From Gammaproteobacteria bacterium (lineage in GTDB: Bacteria; Pseudomonadota; Gammaproteobacteria; Acidiferrobacterales; SZUA-150): DNA of 6,171 nucleotides. Location: NCBI GenBank assembly GCA_029880755.1, contig JAOUNW010000114.1, forward strand, positions 1 to 6,171. The letters run 5' to 3'. A program made the translations under genes and the position numbers. The notes under the pieces were generated by a model. That model was given only the letters and a program-made list of their open reading frames with translations, made no database searches and was not told the origin of the DNA. Numbering within the stretch: position 1 is the first letter of the stretch; every line of letters begins with the position of its first letter. Below are positions 1 through 6,171 of this stretch, piece after piece.

Positions 1-2840
1 ACAGCAGCCTCTTCTTCCAGACCAAAATCAATACCGCCGCCTTCATCACCGGCAGTCTCCAGGCTCAAGCCGCCTTCCTCTTCAGCGGGTGTTTCTTCCA
101 TGGCGAAATCCAGTCCACCATCGTCACCCATGTCGAAGGCGAGTCCACCGTCGTCATCCGTACTCGCCGCTTTTTCCTCTGCAGCACCTGCACCGGACTC
201 AAAGTCCATGGAAAAATCGATACCATCACCGCCAGCCGAGGCTTCGTCGCCCCCGATATCAAGGCCGCCCATATCCATATCGATACCTGCATCATCCGCC
301 TTAGCGGGAGACTCGAAATCGAGCCCGCCATCCTCTTCGGCCTCGCTGGGAACAATCATGGTTTTCTGGCTACTGGTTTGCTCCATCGCCAACATATCGT
401 CCAGCATATTGGTGCTGTCTTCCATCTCAGCGGTGCTATCCACATCTGCGATGCCTCCAGCACCACCGGCGCCTGGGGCAAACATCGGGTTATCCGGATT
501 CAAACTTCTCCCCAATTCCGCGACCTGAGCCCACATCTCGCCACCTTGACCGCCCAGAGCGGCATACAACTCTTCCGCCAGTGTTTCAAAGGCACCAACA
601 TCGCCGCGGGAGTGATAGATTTCAAGCAACTTGTGCCGCACTTCATGGCGCGACGGATCTTTCATAATGGCTTCACGCAGGATTTCCTCTGCCTGCTCAT
701 CGCGCCCGTACGCCATATAGACTTCGGCCTCGGCCACCGGATCCACTTCATCCGTACTGATGTTACCCATGCCACCTTGGCTAAAGTCACTCAGGAAGGA
801 GGTATCACCGGCATCACCCTCAGTGTCTCCGGTGGTTTCACTATCCATCGTCGAATTCAGAATGCTCTCTTCAAATTCCAGGGTCGCCTGTTTTCTGCGG
901 CGCATATACATCGCGCCCAATATTCCAAGCACTAGCACAACACCGCCCACGATAGGCAGAATGAAACTGCCGCCCGTCACCTGTTCCATTAAATCTTCAA
1001 CAAAACCCTTTTCTGCCGGAGGCGGAGGTGGTGGTACCGCGGGTTGCGCGCGCTCCACCGGCTTTTGCGGGCCGGCTTTTGCTGCCGGCTTGGCTGCCGG
1101 TGCAGCCGGTTTGGCTGCAGGAGCGGCTCCAGGTTTCTGCGGCTGATTTTGCGCCAGCTTGGCGTTTTCCAGCTCCATTAACCGTTTTTGTTTTTCCAGT
1201 TGCTCTTTGACCTGACCAACCCGTTCGCCCATTTCTTTGGTTTCCATTTCCTTGGAATGCAACGACTCTTCAGTCGACGCAACGCGATCCGCCAATTCAG
1301 ATTTTTCCTGCACAGCGCGGGACTTGGCTTCGGTATCGCCTGCCGGCTTCGTGACATCTTTTTTCTTTTCCAGGGTAGCGCGTACGATCTTCAACAGATC
1401 TTCTGCCGCTGTCCCCTTTTCAGGCTCAGATTTGGCTTCCTGTTTCTTAGGAGCTGGCTGTGCTTCCGGCTTTTTGGCTACCTGCTTTTCTAACGGTTTT
1501 TTCTTGGTGACCGCTTTGGGTTCTGCCTTGGGCTTAACTGCCGGCTTTGGCTTTTCTTTCGGCGCAGCAACAACAGGAGCCATATCCGCATCCTGTGTAT
1601 CAGGCGCAGGAATTGCCTGGCGGGCAGCCGCGCGCTTGAGTTTGTATTCCTGCCAAACATCGTAATGAGTCTGGAACTGGGCACGCACGTCTTTATGAGA
1701 CTGCCTCAGTAACTCTTCTGAATCCGGGATTTTCAGGATCTTGCCCGCTTTCAGGTTATTAACATTATCTTCAAAGAAGGCATGACGATTGCTTCGGTAA
1801 ATGGCCATGACAACCTGTTGCACACTCAGGTCGCTGCGCGGGCGAACCTCTTCGGCGATTTCCCACAAGGTATCGCCACGCTTAACATGATACTCATCGC
1901 CAAGCATACTGGCGTCGTATTGCGTGGTAGTTAATGCCGGTGTCTCTTCAACTGATTTTTCCGGCTCAATAATCAACTGCTCTTTAGCGGCAACAGGTTC
2001 CAGCGGCTCAACGGACAATGCATCGGGATCAACCGGATCAACAGGCCAGCCGGTTCGACGATCCATCTTAACTCGCGCGCCGATTCCTGTGGGACCAAAT
2101 ATTTCATTGCCGAAAGGGTCTTCCTCGACCACATCATCCACCAGCGCAACGAGTTCAGGTTCTTTGGCGGCCGGTTCAGGTTCAACTGCTTTCTCAGCTT
2201 CCGCTTTGTCAGTTTCTGCTTTGTCAGTTTCTGCTTTTGGCTCTTCCTTTATTTCCTCAACAGCAATTTCGGCGGGGGCTTCCGATTTTTTTTCCGCGTC
2301 CGGAAGTACCTCCGGAACAGTCGTCGATACGGCCGGAGCCAATTCGGGTAACTCCTCCACTTGTTGAGGCATGGGCTCTGGAACAGCAGCAGTGACAGGG
2401 GCCTCAATTTTTGCCGGCTTCACTGCCAAAAGGTAGGGCGGATCAATGAGCGCCGAGTACTCTCGAATCAAACGGCCACCCGCCCATTCGATGTACACAA
2501 GAAAATGCAAAAACGGTTCGCGGAAAGGTTTGTCTGTGCGCAGTTGCAGGAAATAGCTGCCGTCAACCCGCTTGGCAACAGTAAACTTAATATCTGTTAG
2601 TGCTAGCGACCGATCAATACCGGCACCAACAAATTCATCACGGCCAGCCAGTTCCGCTTTTAATCGTTTTAGTTCTTTTTGTGAAAGAGAGGTAAAAGGA
2701 ATTTCGGCGTTAAGCGGTTCATCCAGCGCGGAGTGAACCTTAATTTTCCCCAAGCCGATGGCATACGTAAGCACTGGCGCAACCGCAAGGAAAGCGCCAA
2801 GAAACAGCCCCAATAAACGTAAACGACTTGTTTTAATCAC
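1..2840 (-). CDS. fimV: FimV/HubP-type polar hub protein, C-terminus cut by window edge
   Basis: Seen: 946 uninterrupted codons from GTG at 2840 to the window edge. Residues 1-27 form a signal peptide with likely cleavage before IGLGKIKVHSALDEPLNAEI, the FimV mature N-terminus. The FimV N-terminal domain spans about 28-135 and ends in REPFLHFLVYIEW and LIREYSALIDPP. A LysM-like domain lies at 316-372 (YHVKRGDTLWEIAEEVRP, ending LKIPD), a coiled coil at about 505-565, an Ala/Pro hinge at 570-610, and a membrane helix at 626-645 followed by MRRRK. TPR-like helices follow at 700-785 and an acidic tail after 800. Known: FimV binds peptidoglycan, sits at the pole, aids type IV pilus secretin assembly and twitching, and affects cAMP signalling in Pseudomonas; HubP is the Vibrio/Shewanella relative. 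Inferred topology: N-terminal part periplasmic, C-terminal part cytoplasmic. The GTG start is chosen because an in-frame TAA lies seven codons upstream and the next ATG would remove the signal peptide. The usual conserved FimV C-terminal segment is off-window. Confidence 0.95.
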   Translation of the reverse strand, partial: MIKTSRLRLLGLFLGAFLAVAPVLTYAIGLGKIKVHSALDEPLNAEIPFTSLSQKELKRLKAELAGRDEFVGAGIDRSLALTDIKFTVAKRVDGSYFLQLRTDKPFREPFLHFLVYIEWAGGRLIREYSALIDPPYLLAVKPAKIEAPVTAAVPEPMPQQVEELPELAPAVSTTVPEVLPDAEKKSEAPAEIAVEEIKEEPKAETDKAETDKAEAEKAVEPEPAAKEPELVALVDDVVEEDPFGNEIFGPTGIGARVKMDRRTGWPVDPVDPDALSVEPLEPVAAKEQLIIEPEKSVEETPALTTTQYDASMLGDEYHVKRGDTLWEIAEEVRPRSDLSVQQVVMAIYRSNRHAFFEDNVNNLKAGKILKIPDSEELLRQSHKDVRAQFQTHYDVWQEYKLKRAAARQAIPAPDTQDADMAPVVAAPKEKPKPAVKPKAEPKAVTKKKPLEKQVAKKPEAQPAPKKQEAKSEPEKGTAAEDLLKIVRATLEKKKDVTKPAGDTEAKSRAVQEKSELADRVASTEESLHSKEMETKEMGERVGQVKEQLEKQKRLMELENAKLAQNQPQKPGAAPAAKPAAPAAKPAAKAGPQKPVERAQPAVPPPPPPAEKGFVEDLMEQVTGGSFILPIVGGVVLVLGILGAMYMRRRKQATLEFEESILNSTMDSETTGDTEGDAGDTSFLSDFSQGGMGNISTDEVDPVAEAEVYMAYGRDEQAEEILREAIMKDPSRHEVRHKLLEIYHSRGDVGAFETLAEELYAALGGQGGEMWAQVAELGRSLNPDNPMFAPGAGGAGGIADVDSTAEMEDSTNMLDDMLAMEQTSSQKTMIVPSEAEEDGGLDFESPAKADDAGIDMDMGGLDIGGDEASAGGDGIDFSMDFESGAGAAEEKAASTDDDGGLAFDMGDDGGLDFAMEETPAEEEGGLSLETAGDEGGGIDFGLEEEAA
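24..332 (-). repeat. Seven acidic GG(L/I)DF-like motifs in FimV cytoplasmic tail
   Basis: Protein-level repeats fall between residues 837 and 939: GGLDF, GGLDI, DGIDF, GGLAF, GGLDF, GGLSL and GGIDF, spaced 10-25 residues apart in Asp/Glu-rich sequence. The copies at 898 and 908 are ten codons apart and also similar as DNA. Acidic repeats of this kind are common in FimV/HubP cytoplasmic regions and may be partner-docking sites; the function here is inferred. Confidence 0.7.
1084..1125 (-). repeat. Imperfect 21-base tandem repeat in fimV Ala/Pro hinge
   Basis: Two adjacent 21-base units (1084-1104 and 1105-1125) match at 17 positions and encode Ala-Pro-Lys-rich sequence (AAPAAKPAAPAAKPA region, about residues 573-586). 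It lies in the periplasmic linker between the coiled coil and the membrane helix, and the linker continues into six consecutive prolines at residues 603-608. Confidence 0.7.
2193..2237 (-). repeat. 15-base tandem repeat in fimV (KAETD units)
   Basis: Two identical 15-base units (2208-2222 and 2223-2237) are followed in coding direction by a third copy with three mismatches (2193-2207). They encode KAETD-KAETD-KAEAE, residues 202-216, in the low-complexity acidic linker between the FimV N-terminal domain and the LysM-like domain. The exact identity of two units suggests recent slippage duplication. Confidence 0.85.
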
Positions 2841-2861
2841 CCTAAATTCCAGACCCTGTTA

Positions 2862-2904
2862 TACAATAATGACTTAAAAGACTGAGGGTTACGTAATTAT
2901 TGTA
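2862..2904. repeat. Perfect 9-base inverted repeat across the fimV promoter and leader
   Basis: The arms TACAATAAT (plus strand 2862-2870) and ATTATTGTA (2896-2904) are perfect reverse complements separated by 25 bases. One arm contains the predicted fimV -10 box; the other lies in the fimV leader 22-30 bases before the GTG. It could be a paired operator or an RNA stem in read-through transcript from asd, but the arms are AT-rich and chance is not excluded. Confidence 0.4.
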
Positions 2905-2912
2905 GTAAGCCC
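2886..2912 (-). other. Possible hairpin after asd
   Basis: In a transcript reading out of asd, GGGCTTAC (plus positions 2905-2912) can pair with GTAACCC (2886-2892), with one bulged C and a loop of about 12 bases. It is followed by TCAGTCTTTTAAG, only a short U run, so it is at best a weak terminator or attenuator between asd and fimV. The perfect 8-base palindrome TTACGTAA (2889-2896) overlaps one arm. Confidence 0.25.
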
Positions 2913-2927
2913 CTTTACAAATCACAA
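2899..2927 (-). promoter_or_regulatory. Predicted sigma-70-type promoter of fimV
   Basis: On the minus strand a -35 box TTGTGA (2922-2927, four of six consensus bases) is separated by exactly 17 bases from a -10 box TACAAT (2899-2904, five of six). Transcription would start near 2892, giving an untranslated leader of about 50 bases before the fimV GTG. It lies wholly in the asd-fimV gap, so fimV could be expressed independently of the leu-asd genes. This is prediction from sequence only. Confidence 0.55.
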
Positions 2928-2939
2928 GTAAATATTGTT

Positions 2940-3962
2940 TTACAGATGGTTTTTTGCCAGATATTCCGCAATCTGAACGCTGTTTAGGGCCGCCCCTTTT
3001 CTGACATTGTCCGCCACAACCCACAAATTAAGGCCTCTGGGATGGGAAATGTCCTCGCGAATCCGGCCAACAAAGACCTCATCATGGCCGGCAGACTCTG
3101 TCACAGCCGTGGGGTAGCCTCCCGGGGCGCGGGTATCCAGCACCTTCACACCGGGCGCTTTCTCCAGCAATTTGCGGGCGGCTTCAGCACTGATCTTTTC
3201 GCGGGTTTCAATATGAACTGCCTCGGAATGCCCATAAAATACCGGCACTCTCACGGTAGTCGGATTGACCATGATGGAGTCATCCCCAAAAATCTTGTTT
3301 GTCTCCCAAACCATCTTCATCTCTTCTTTTGTGTAGCCGTTGTCCAGGAATACGTCAATGTGAGGCAGAACATTGAAAGCGATCTGCTTGGGATAGACCT
3401 TGGCCTCGATTGGCTTGCTGTTGAGCAATGCTGCGGTCTGACCGGCAAGCTCCTCGATGGCTTCTTTGCCGGTACCGGACACTGCCTGGTAGGTGGCCAC
3501 ATTGATACGTTCGATACCTACGGCATCATATATAGGTTTCAGCGCCACCAGCATCTGAATGGTTGAACAGTTAGGATTGGCGATAATGCCGCGGTTCTTG
3601 TAATCCGCGATCTTATGGGGATTCACCTCAGGCACAACCAGTGGAATATCGTCTTCGTAACGAAAGTGAGCCGTGTTATCAATAACAACACAACCGGCTG
3701 CGGCTGCCTTGGGAGCAAACTCGGCGGAAATACTGCCGCCGGCGGAAAACAACCCAATCTGGGCCTTGGAAAAATCAAACTGCGCCAGATCTTCCACGGT
3801 CACCATACGGTTGCCGAACTGGACCTTGGTGCCTGCGGATCGGCTGGAAGCCAAGGCATAAATCTGGTCCACGGGAAATTTGCGCTGTGCCAGAATTGAT
3901 AACATGGTTTCGCCTACGGCGCCTGTCGCACCTACCACTGCTACATTAAATTTCTTACTCAT
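2940..3962 (-). CDS. asd: Aspartate-semialdehyde dehydrogenase, 340 aa
   Basis: Catalyses NADPH-dependent reductive dephosphorylation of aspartyl-4-phosphate to aspartate semialdehyde, the cytoplasmic branch point to lysine/diaminopimelate, threonine and methionine. Seen: N-terminal nucleotide-binding loop VVGATGAVGETM at 9-20, catalytic cysteine Cys132 in NPNCSTI, SGTGKEAIEEL at 162-172, and substrate/catalytic residues in RVPVFYGHSEAVHIE (Arg238, His245). The C-terminal block SHPRGLNLWVVADNVRKGAALN covers 307-327. Length and motifs fit the class-2 family (Gram-positive and Vibrio Asd2 type, TIGR01296-like) rather than the roughly 370-residue E. coli type. Because Cys132 and His245 are present, it should be an active enzyme rather than a Usg-like homologue without catalysis. 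The start at 3962 is preferred over the ATG at 3983, because an AAGAGG ribosome site lies nine bases before it and the domain then begins MSKKFNVAVVGATG. It follows leuB by 68 bases. Confidence 0.95.
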   Translation of the reverse strand: MSKKFNVAVVGATGAVGETMLSILAQRKFPVDQIYALASSRSAGTKVQFGNRMVTVEDLAQFDFSKAQIGLFSAGGSISAEFAPKAAAAGCVVIDNTAHFRYEDDIPLVVPEVNPHKIADYKNRGIIANPNCSTIQMLVALKPIYDAVGIERINVATYQAVSGTGKEAIEELAGQTAALLNSKPIEAKVYPKQIAFNVLPHIDVFLDNGYTKEEMKMVWETNKIFGDDSIMVNPTTVRVPVFYGHSEAVHIETREKISAEAARKLLEKAPGVKVLDTRAPGGYPTAVTESAGHDEVFVGRIREDISHPRGLNLWVVADNVRKGAALNSVQIAEYLAKNHL

Positions 3963-4030
3963 TACCTGTAACCTCTTGGGCATCTTGGCCCACTAAAAAA
4001 ATTTAAAGAATCAATCAAAATAATTCGTTA
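3963..4030 (-). other. leuB-asd intergenic gap with small hairpin
   Basis: This 68-base AT-rich spacer holds a run of seven T on the coding strand and, closer to asd, a five-pair stem TGGGC/GCCCA (3977-3981 with 3988-3992) with a six-base loop. The T run precedes rather than follows the stem, so it is not a terminator in the direction of transcription. I see no convincing promoter, so asd is probably read through from leuB. The stem abuts the asd ribosome site. Confidence 0.4.
3972..3977 (-). promoter_or_regulatory. Ribosome binding site deciding the asd start
   Basis: The minus strand reads AAGAGG nine bases before the ATG at 3962. The alternative in-frame ATG at 3983 has only GTGGG upstream and would add seven residues (MPKRLQV) ahead of the nucleotide-binding fold. 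This favours the 340-residue product. Confidence 0.65.
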
Positions 4031-5104
4031 CTACTGCAACATCTTGGCTACAGCATCTCCCATTTGTGCAGTGGTTACCTTTTTGCCTTCACCCGCGTAA
4101 ATATCGGCCGTTCGTAAACCTTGTGTTAACACCTGATCGACGGCGGTCTCAATCTGATCTGCAATCTCCGGCTCAGCCAGGGTGTAACGCATCATCATGG
4201 CCACGGATAAGATAGTGGCCAGTGGATTGGCAACACCCTGACCGGCAATATCCGGCGCGGATCCGTGAATAGGTTCGTACATGCCCTTATTGTTGGCATC
4301 CAACGATGCCGAGGGCAACATACCAATAGAACCCGTTAACATAGCCGCGGCGTCTGACAAAATATCACCGAACATATTGGTCGTAACCATGACATCAAAC
4401 TGTTTTGGCGCCCTCACTAACTGCATGGCCGCATTGTCCACATACATATGGGACAACTCGACATCTTTATATTCCTGAGACACCCGTGTCACCACTTCGC
4501 GCCAAAGACGCGTGGCTTCCAGTACATTGGCTTTATCCACGGAACACAGTCTGCGTTGACGCAACCGGGCGATTTCAAACGCTGAGCGCGCGATTCTTTC
4601 GATTTCCGACTCGGAATAAACCAGCGTGTTATAACCCTGTTTTTCGCCATTCTCCAACTGTCGCACACCCCTGGGTTCGCCGAAATATATCCCGCCGGTC
4701 AGTTCGCGTACAATCATAATATTAAGTCCGGCAACCACTTCCGGTTTCAGGGTCGAGGCATTGGCCAACTGGGGATAGAGGATAGCGGGACGCAAATTGG
4801 AAAACAGTTTCAATTCATAACGCAAACCCAGCAACGCCTTTTCCGGGCGTAATCCAGGCTCCAGATTATCCCACCTGGGGCCGCCCACCGCGCCTAATAA
4901 CACCGCATCAGCATTGCGTGCCAGCGCCAGGGTTTCATCCGGCAGCGGTTTACCGTATTTATCATAGGCACTGCCACCCACCAACGCCTGCTCAATGCTG
5001 ATATCCAGGCCACGGGCACGCAGGATCTCCAGTACTTTTACCGCTTCTGCCACAATTTCCGGACCAATACCGTCTCCGGGCAAAATCAAAATCTTCTTTG
5101 TCAT
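4031..5104 (-). CDS. leuB: 3-isopropylmalate dehydrogenase, 357 aa
   Basis: Oxidatively decarboxylates 3-isopropylmalate to 2-oxoisocaproate using NAD+ and a divalent metal, the third step specific to leucine biosynthesis; cytoplasmic, dimeric in the family. Seen: N-terminal PGDGIGPEI at 9-17, LRYELKLFSNLRP at 94-106 with substrate arginines Arg95 and Arg105, RELTGGIYFGEPRG at 133-146 with Arg133 and catalytic Tyr140, and Lys191 in SVDKANVLE. Metal-binding aspartates are Asp223 (YVDNAAMQLV), Asp247 and Asp251 (FGDILSDAAAMLTGS). The NAD-selecting block is MYEPIHGSAPDIAGQGVANP at 275-294. Length is normal for the proteobacterial enzyme and no key residue is missing. Residue roles are from family knowledge. 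It starts 15 bases after leuD with only a weak GGGA ribosome site, so coupled translation is plausible. Confidence 0.98.
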   Translation of the reverse strand: MTKKILILPGDGIGPEIVAEAVKVLEILRARGLDISIEQALVGGSAYDKYGKPLPDETLALARNADAVLLGAVGGPRWDNLEPGLRPEKALLGLRYELKLFSNLRPAILYPQLANASTLKPEVVAGLNIMIVRELTGGIYFGEPRGVRQLENGEKQGYNTLVYSESEIERIARSAFEIARLRQRRLCSVDKANVLEATRLWREVVTRVSQEYKDVELSHMYVDNAAMQLVRAPKQFDVMVTTNMFGDILSDAAAMLTGSIGMLPSASLDANNKGMYEPIHGSAPDIAGQGVANPLATILSVAMMMRYTLAEPEIADQIETAVDQVLTQGLRTADIYAGEGKKVTTAQMGDAVAKMLQ

Positions 5105-5119
5105 GACATTCCCACTTGC

Positions 5120-5761
5120 TTATTTGTTGAATAACCAGGGCGCCTGCTGCTGTCGTTTGGCCTCGTACGCCTTAATGTCCTGCACATGCTGCAACGTCAA
5201 ACCAATATCATCCAGGCCGTTGATCAAACAATGTTTACGGAACTCATCCATCGCGAAAGACATAACCTCCCCGGAAGGCGTGACCACCTGCTGGTTGGGT
5301 AAGTCCACTGTCAGTTGATAACCTGACGTGGCATCAGTCTCCTTGAACAACTGATCCACCTGGTTTTCCGGCAAGACAATAGGCAGCAAACCATTCTTCA
5401 TGCTGTTGTTAAAAAATATATCGGCAAAACTCGGTGCAATAATAACCCGTATACCATAATCCTGTAGCGCCCATGGCGCGTGCTCACGTGAAGAGCCGCA
5501 ACCAAAATTATCACGTGCCAACAAAATCGTTGCGCCCTGATAACGCGGTTGGTTCAGTACAAATTCTTTATTCAGAGGCCGTTTGCTGTTATCCATGCCT
5601 GGTTCGCCGGTATCCAGGTAACGCCAGTCATCAAACAGGTTAGGACCAAAACCGCTACGCTTTATAGATTTCAGAAATTGCTTCGGAATAATGGCATCAG
5701 TATCTACGTTGGGCCGATTCAAGGGCACAACAACGCCTGTCATGACATCAAACTTTTCCAT
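5120..5761 (-). CDS. leuD: 3-isopropylmalate dehydratase small subunit, 213 aa
   Basis: Small (swivel-domain) subunit of isopropylmalate isomerase, which with LeuC converts 2-isopropylmalate to 3-isopropylmalate in the cytoplasm. Seen: RPNVDTDAIIPKQFL at 16-30, the substrate-loop motif ARDNFGCGSSREHAPWAL at 82-99, and FADIFFNNSMKNGLLPI at 112-128, all diagnostic of bacterial LeuD. The 213 residues match the usual length of about 200-216. Its ATG overlaps the leuC stop by one base (TAATG), and a G-rich stretch (GGGGGT) lies eight bases upstream inside leuC, suggesting translational coupling that balances the two subunits. leuB follows after 15 bases. Confidence 0.98.
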   Translation of the reverse strand: MEKFDVMTGVVVPLNRPNVDTDAIIPKQFLKSIKRSGFGPNLFDDWRYLDTGEPGMDNSKRPLNKEFVLNQPRYQGATILLARDNFGCGSSREHAPWALQDYGIRVIIAPSFADIFFNNSMKNGLLPIVLPENQVDQLFKETDATSGYQLTVDLPNQQVVTPSGEVMSFAMDEFRKHCLINGLDDIGLTLQHVQDIKAYEAKRQQQAPWLFNK

Positions 5762-6171
5762 TACGGTTTACCCCCACTCCTCACATCCACAAAATGACCC
5801 GCGATGGCTGCCGCGGCTGCCATGGCGGGACTAACCAAATGGGTGCGTCCGCCCTGACCCTGACGCCCTTCAAAATTACGATTGGATGTTGAAGCGCAAC
5901 GCTCTCCCGGTTGTAACCGGTCCGCATTCATGGCAAGACACATGGAACAACCCGGTTCGCGCCACTCAAATCCGGCATCCAGAAATATTTTATCCAACCC
6001 TTCCTTTTCTGCCTGTTGTTTCACCAGGCCCGATCCCGGTACCACCATAGCCAATTTCACGGATGATGACACCTTTTTGTCTTTGGCAACTGCCGCCGCC
6101 GCGCGCAAGTCTTCGATGCGCGAATTGGTACAGGAACCAATAAACACCTTATCAACAGCAATATCGGTAAT
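5761..6171 (-). CDS. leuC: 3-isopropylmalate dehydratase large subunit, C-terminal part
   Basis: Only the last 136 codons are in the window; the 5' part lies beyond the right edge. LeuC is the [4Fe-4S] aconitase-family large subunit of isopropylmalate isomerase and works with LeuD. Seen: all three cluster-ligand cysteines, one in FIGSCTNSRIEDLR (visible residue 14) and two in EPGCSMCLAMN (residues 75 and 78), then the substrate-binding motif STSNRNFEGRQGQGGRTHLV and the terminal block SPAMAAAAAIAGHFVD. The family is about 465-475 residues, so roughly the last 30 percent is present. The frame is open to the edge (first visible residues ITDIAVDKVFIG), and the GTG at 6147 is an internal valine rather than a start. 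Confidence 0.97.
   Translation of the reverse strand: MTDIAVDKVFIGSCTNSRIEDLRAAAAVAKDKKVSSSVKLAMVVPGSGLVKQQAEKEGLDKIFLDAGFEWREPGCSMCLAMNADRLQPGERCASTSNRNFEGRQGQGGRTHLVSPAMAAAAAIAGHFVDVRSGGKP

Noticed and set aside
100..2600. Several long plus-strand open frames (Ser-, Pro- or Ala-rich, up to about 147 codons) opposite fimV
   Set aside because: They are antisense shadows of fimV's biased, low-complexity codons. The minus-strand frame is continuous and carries recognisable FimV domains, while the plus-strand products have no recognisable motifs.
2842..3024. 60-codon minus-strand frame covering the asd 3' end and the intergenic gap
   Set aside because: It overlaps the conserved asd C-terminus in another frame and has no recognisable family or ribosome site; better explained as chance.
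3042..3566. 174-codon plus-strand open frame
   Set aside because: It is antisense to asd, whose motifs (NPNCSTI, GHSEAVHIE) are intact on the minus strand; the plus-strand product resembles no family I recognise.
3963..3992. Stem plus T run between leuB and asd as a terminator
   Set aside because: The T run lies upstream of the stem in the direction of transcription, and on the opposite strand the stem is followed by A rather than T.
6145..6147. GTG at 6147 as start of a separate 128-residue protein
   Set aside because: The frame stays open to the window edge and the upstream residues (ITDIAVDK) continue the LeuC sequence, so it is an internal valine codon.
1..6171. Mobile element, CRISPR array, tRNA/rRNA or novel defence system
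   Set aside because: No transposase, integrase, spaced direct-repeat array, RNA-gene fold or unfamiliar gene cluster was seen; conserved housekeeping genes and fimV account for nearly every base.

Overview
The window is an ordinary stretch of chromosome from a gammaproteobacterium. All recognisable genes lie on the minus strand, so transcription runs from high to low coordinates. In that direction the order is leuC (3' part only), leuD, leuB, asd and fimV (runs off the left edge). This leu-asd-fimV neighbourhood is typical of Pseudomonas and related Cellvibrio/Saccharophagus-type bacteria. The moderate base composition and the absence of a second Asd-like gene and of a methyltransferase gene point away from Pseudomonas itself. 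A Cellvibrionales-like lineage is my inference, not something the sequence proves.

Right part (6171 to 4031): the leucine biosynthesis genes. leuC ends and leuD begins with a one-base TAATG overlap, and leuB starts 15 bases after leuD. LeuC and LeuD together form isopropylmalate isomerase, and LeuB oxidises its product. All visible active-site and Fe-S motifs are intact. No terminator is seen between these genes, which is consistent with one transcript. The leu promoter and any leader lie outside the window.

Middle (3962 to 2940): one intact class-2 type aspartate-semialdehyde dehydrogenase gene, 68 bases after leuB. It makes the branch-point intermediate for lysine/diaminopimelate, threonine and methionine.

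Left part (2840 to 1): a long open frame, read by hand as 946 uninterrupted codons from a GTG start. It encodes a FimV/HubP-type polar inner-membrane protein with a signal peptide, FimV N-terminal domain, LysM-like domain, coiled coil, Ala/Pro hinge, one membrane helix and an acidic cytoplasmic part with TPR-like helices. The 99-base gap before it holds a good sigma-70-like promoter whose -10 box is one arm of a perfect 9-base inverted repeat. fimV therefore probably has its own promoter, although it may also receive read-through from asd.

I found no mobile element, CRISPR array, tRNA, rRNA or phage gene, and no evidence of a previously undescribed system. The points most worth a second look are the asd-fimV intergenic structure and the repeat architecture of FimV. 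The long plus-strand open frames opposite fimV and asd are shadows.
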